A stretch of 5,972 nucleotides of DNA, taken from contig CAPGBJ010000057.1 of assembly GCA_948616425.1 (NCBI GenBank), positions 1 to 5,972 of the forward strand. Reading direction: 5' to 3'. Below the pieces are notes generated by a model. It searched no databases and was not told the origin of the DNA. It saw only the letters and a list, made by a program, of their open reading frames with translations. Position numbers and translations under genes: made by a program. The stretch comes from an uncultured Oscillospiraceae bacterium. GTDB lineage: Bacteria > Bacillota > Clostridia > Oscillospirales > Oscillospiraceae. Shown one piece after another: positions 5,550-5,972 of this stretch (the first letter of the stretch is position 1; every line of letters starts with the position of its first letter).

Positions 5550-5972
5550 ATGCGAAAACGATTGATTGCGGTTCCCCTTTTGTGCGGCGCTCTTTTATCC
5601 CTCGCCGCCTGCGGGAACTACGCCATTCCAGACAGTACGCCCCCACCGTCACAGACCGTCGCCGCAAACCCGTTTGATGCCGCGGAGGAGGATGCCGGAT
5701 TCTTGGGGATGCTCACTCACGGGGCTGCTTCACCTGATTTTTCTGAGGGTGGGGAGCGTCTGCCATTCCCCTATGACGGCGGCGAGTTTCAGCTGGAGTA
5801 CCAGTTTTCCCTCACCGGCAAGATGGATACCGTTGGATTTCTTCTGTTTTTAGACGGCCAGCCCCAGCCCTATAAGGTGAACGATACCACAGCGGAGTAT
5901 GAGTATTGCCACAGCTTTCCCGCAGGGGAGGACCAAAGCTTTTCTTTCCTCTTTGAGCCTGTGACCGGCAGC
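5550..5972 (+). CDS. Putative secreted lipoprotein of unknown function (C terminus beyond right edge)
   Basis: The frame opens with ATG at 5550, 6 bases after the strong AGGAGG core (5538-5543), and stays open to the window end, giving 141 residues. The N terminus is a lipoprotein signal: MRKR, a hydrophobic core, then lipobox LAAC with Cys21 as the predicted lipidated residue. A Pro/Ser/Thr linker follows (about 26-40), then an acidic stretch. From about residue 75 come alternating hydrophobic residues (FQLEYQFSLTG, VGFLLFLDGQPQPYK, FSFLFEPV) that suggest an extracellular beta-sandwich domain. I do not recognise the family. The protein should be anchored to the outer face of the cytoplasmic membrane. 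It is insulated from upstream genes by the terminator at 5453-5490 and preceded by its own tandem-repeat promoter. A competing frame at 5566-5853 lacks a ribosome site and is a shadow. Confidence 0.8.
   Translation, partial: MRKRLIAVPLLCGALLSLAACGNYAIPDSTPPPSQTVAANPFDAAEEDAGFLGMLTHGAASPDFSEGGERLPFPYDGGEFQLEYQFSLTGKMDTVGFLLFLDGQPQPYKVNDTTAEYEYCHSFPAGEDQSFSFLFEPVTGS

Noticed and set aside
5566..5853. Plus-strand 95-codon frame near the right end
   Set aside because: It is out of frame with the lipobox-bearing gene at 5550, lacks a ribosome site, and is rich in Pro/Arg/Ser as shadow frames often are.

Overview
The window looks like a piece of an anaerobic Firmicutes chromosome, most likely a Clostridia/Oscillospiraceae-type gut bacterium. 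Pointers are the moderate GC content, strong AGGAGG-type ribosome binding sites, consensus TTGACA/TACAAT-like promoters, a DUF3783 gene next to metY, and a relic resembling TnpV of Tn4451-type clostridial elements. The taxonomic placement is inference from gene content only.

Layout: positions 1-4965 hold five genes on the minus strand, and positions 5172-5972 hold two genes on the plus strand. Read in the direction of transcription, the minus-strand block starts at a strong promoter (5002-5030). It runs through a NifS/IscS-class cysteine desulfurase (4965-3826, TTG start), a MATE efflux transporter (3768-2392, GTG start) and a metallo-beta-lactamase-fold hydrolase of the DHPS-like type (2369-1527). 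Gaps are 57 and 22 bases and I see no clear internal promoter or terminator, so this is probably one operon. After a 128-base gap holding a 21-base palindrome and a second strong promoter (1433-1461), a separate unit encodes O-acetylhomoserine sulfhydrylase MetY (1398-115). This is followed 12 bases later by the start of a DUF3783 protein that runs off the left edge.

The divergent region 4966-5171 carries the cysteine desulfurase promoter and short direct and inverted repeats. On the plus strand, a 57-residue ORF (5172-5345) starts like the transposon protein TnpV but ends in an unrelated hydrophobic segment. A rho-independent terminator (5453-5490) follows. Then an 11-base tandem repeat, placed where an OmpR/PhoB-type regulator could bind, precedes a putative lipoprotein gene (5550 to the right edge, incomplete).

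Functionally, the minus-strand block combines two PLP enzymes of sulfur metabolism: the desulfurase releases sulfur from cysteine, and MetY fixes sulfide into homocysteine. They are accompanied by a drug/cation exporter and an orphan hydrolase. The link between these activities is inference. I found no CRISPR array, tRNA, rRNA, riboswitch or intact mobile element. Most of the window is ordinary metabolism; the least explained parts are the TnpV-like chimera, the tandem-repeat promoter and the unknown lipoprotein.
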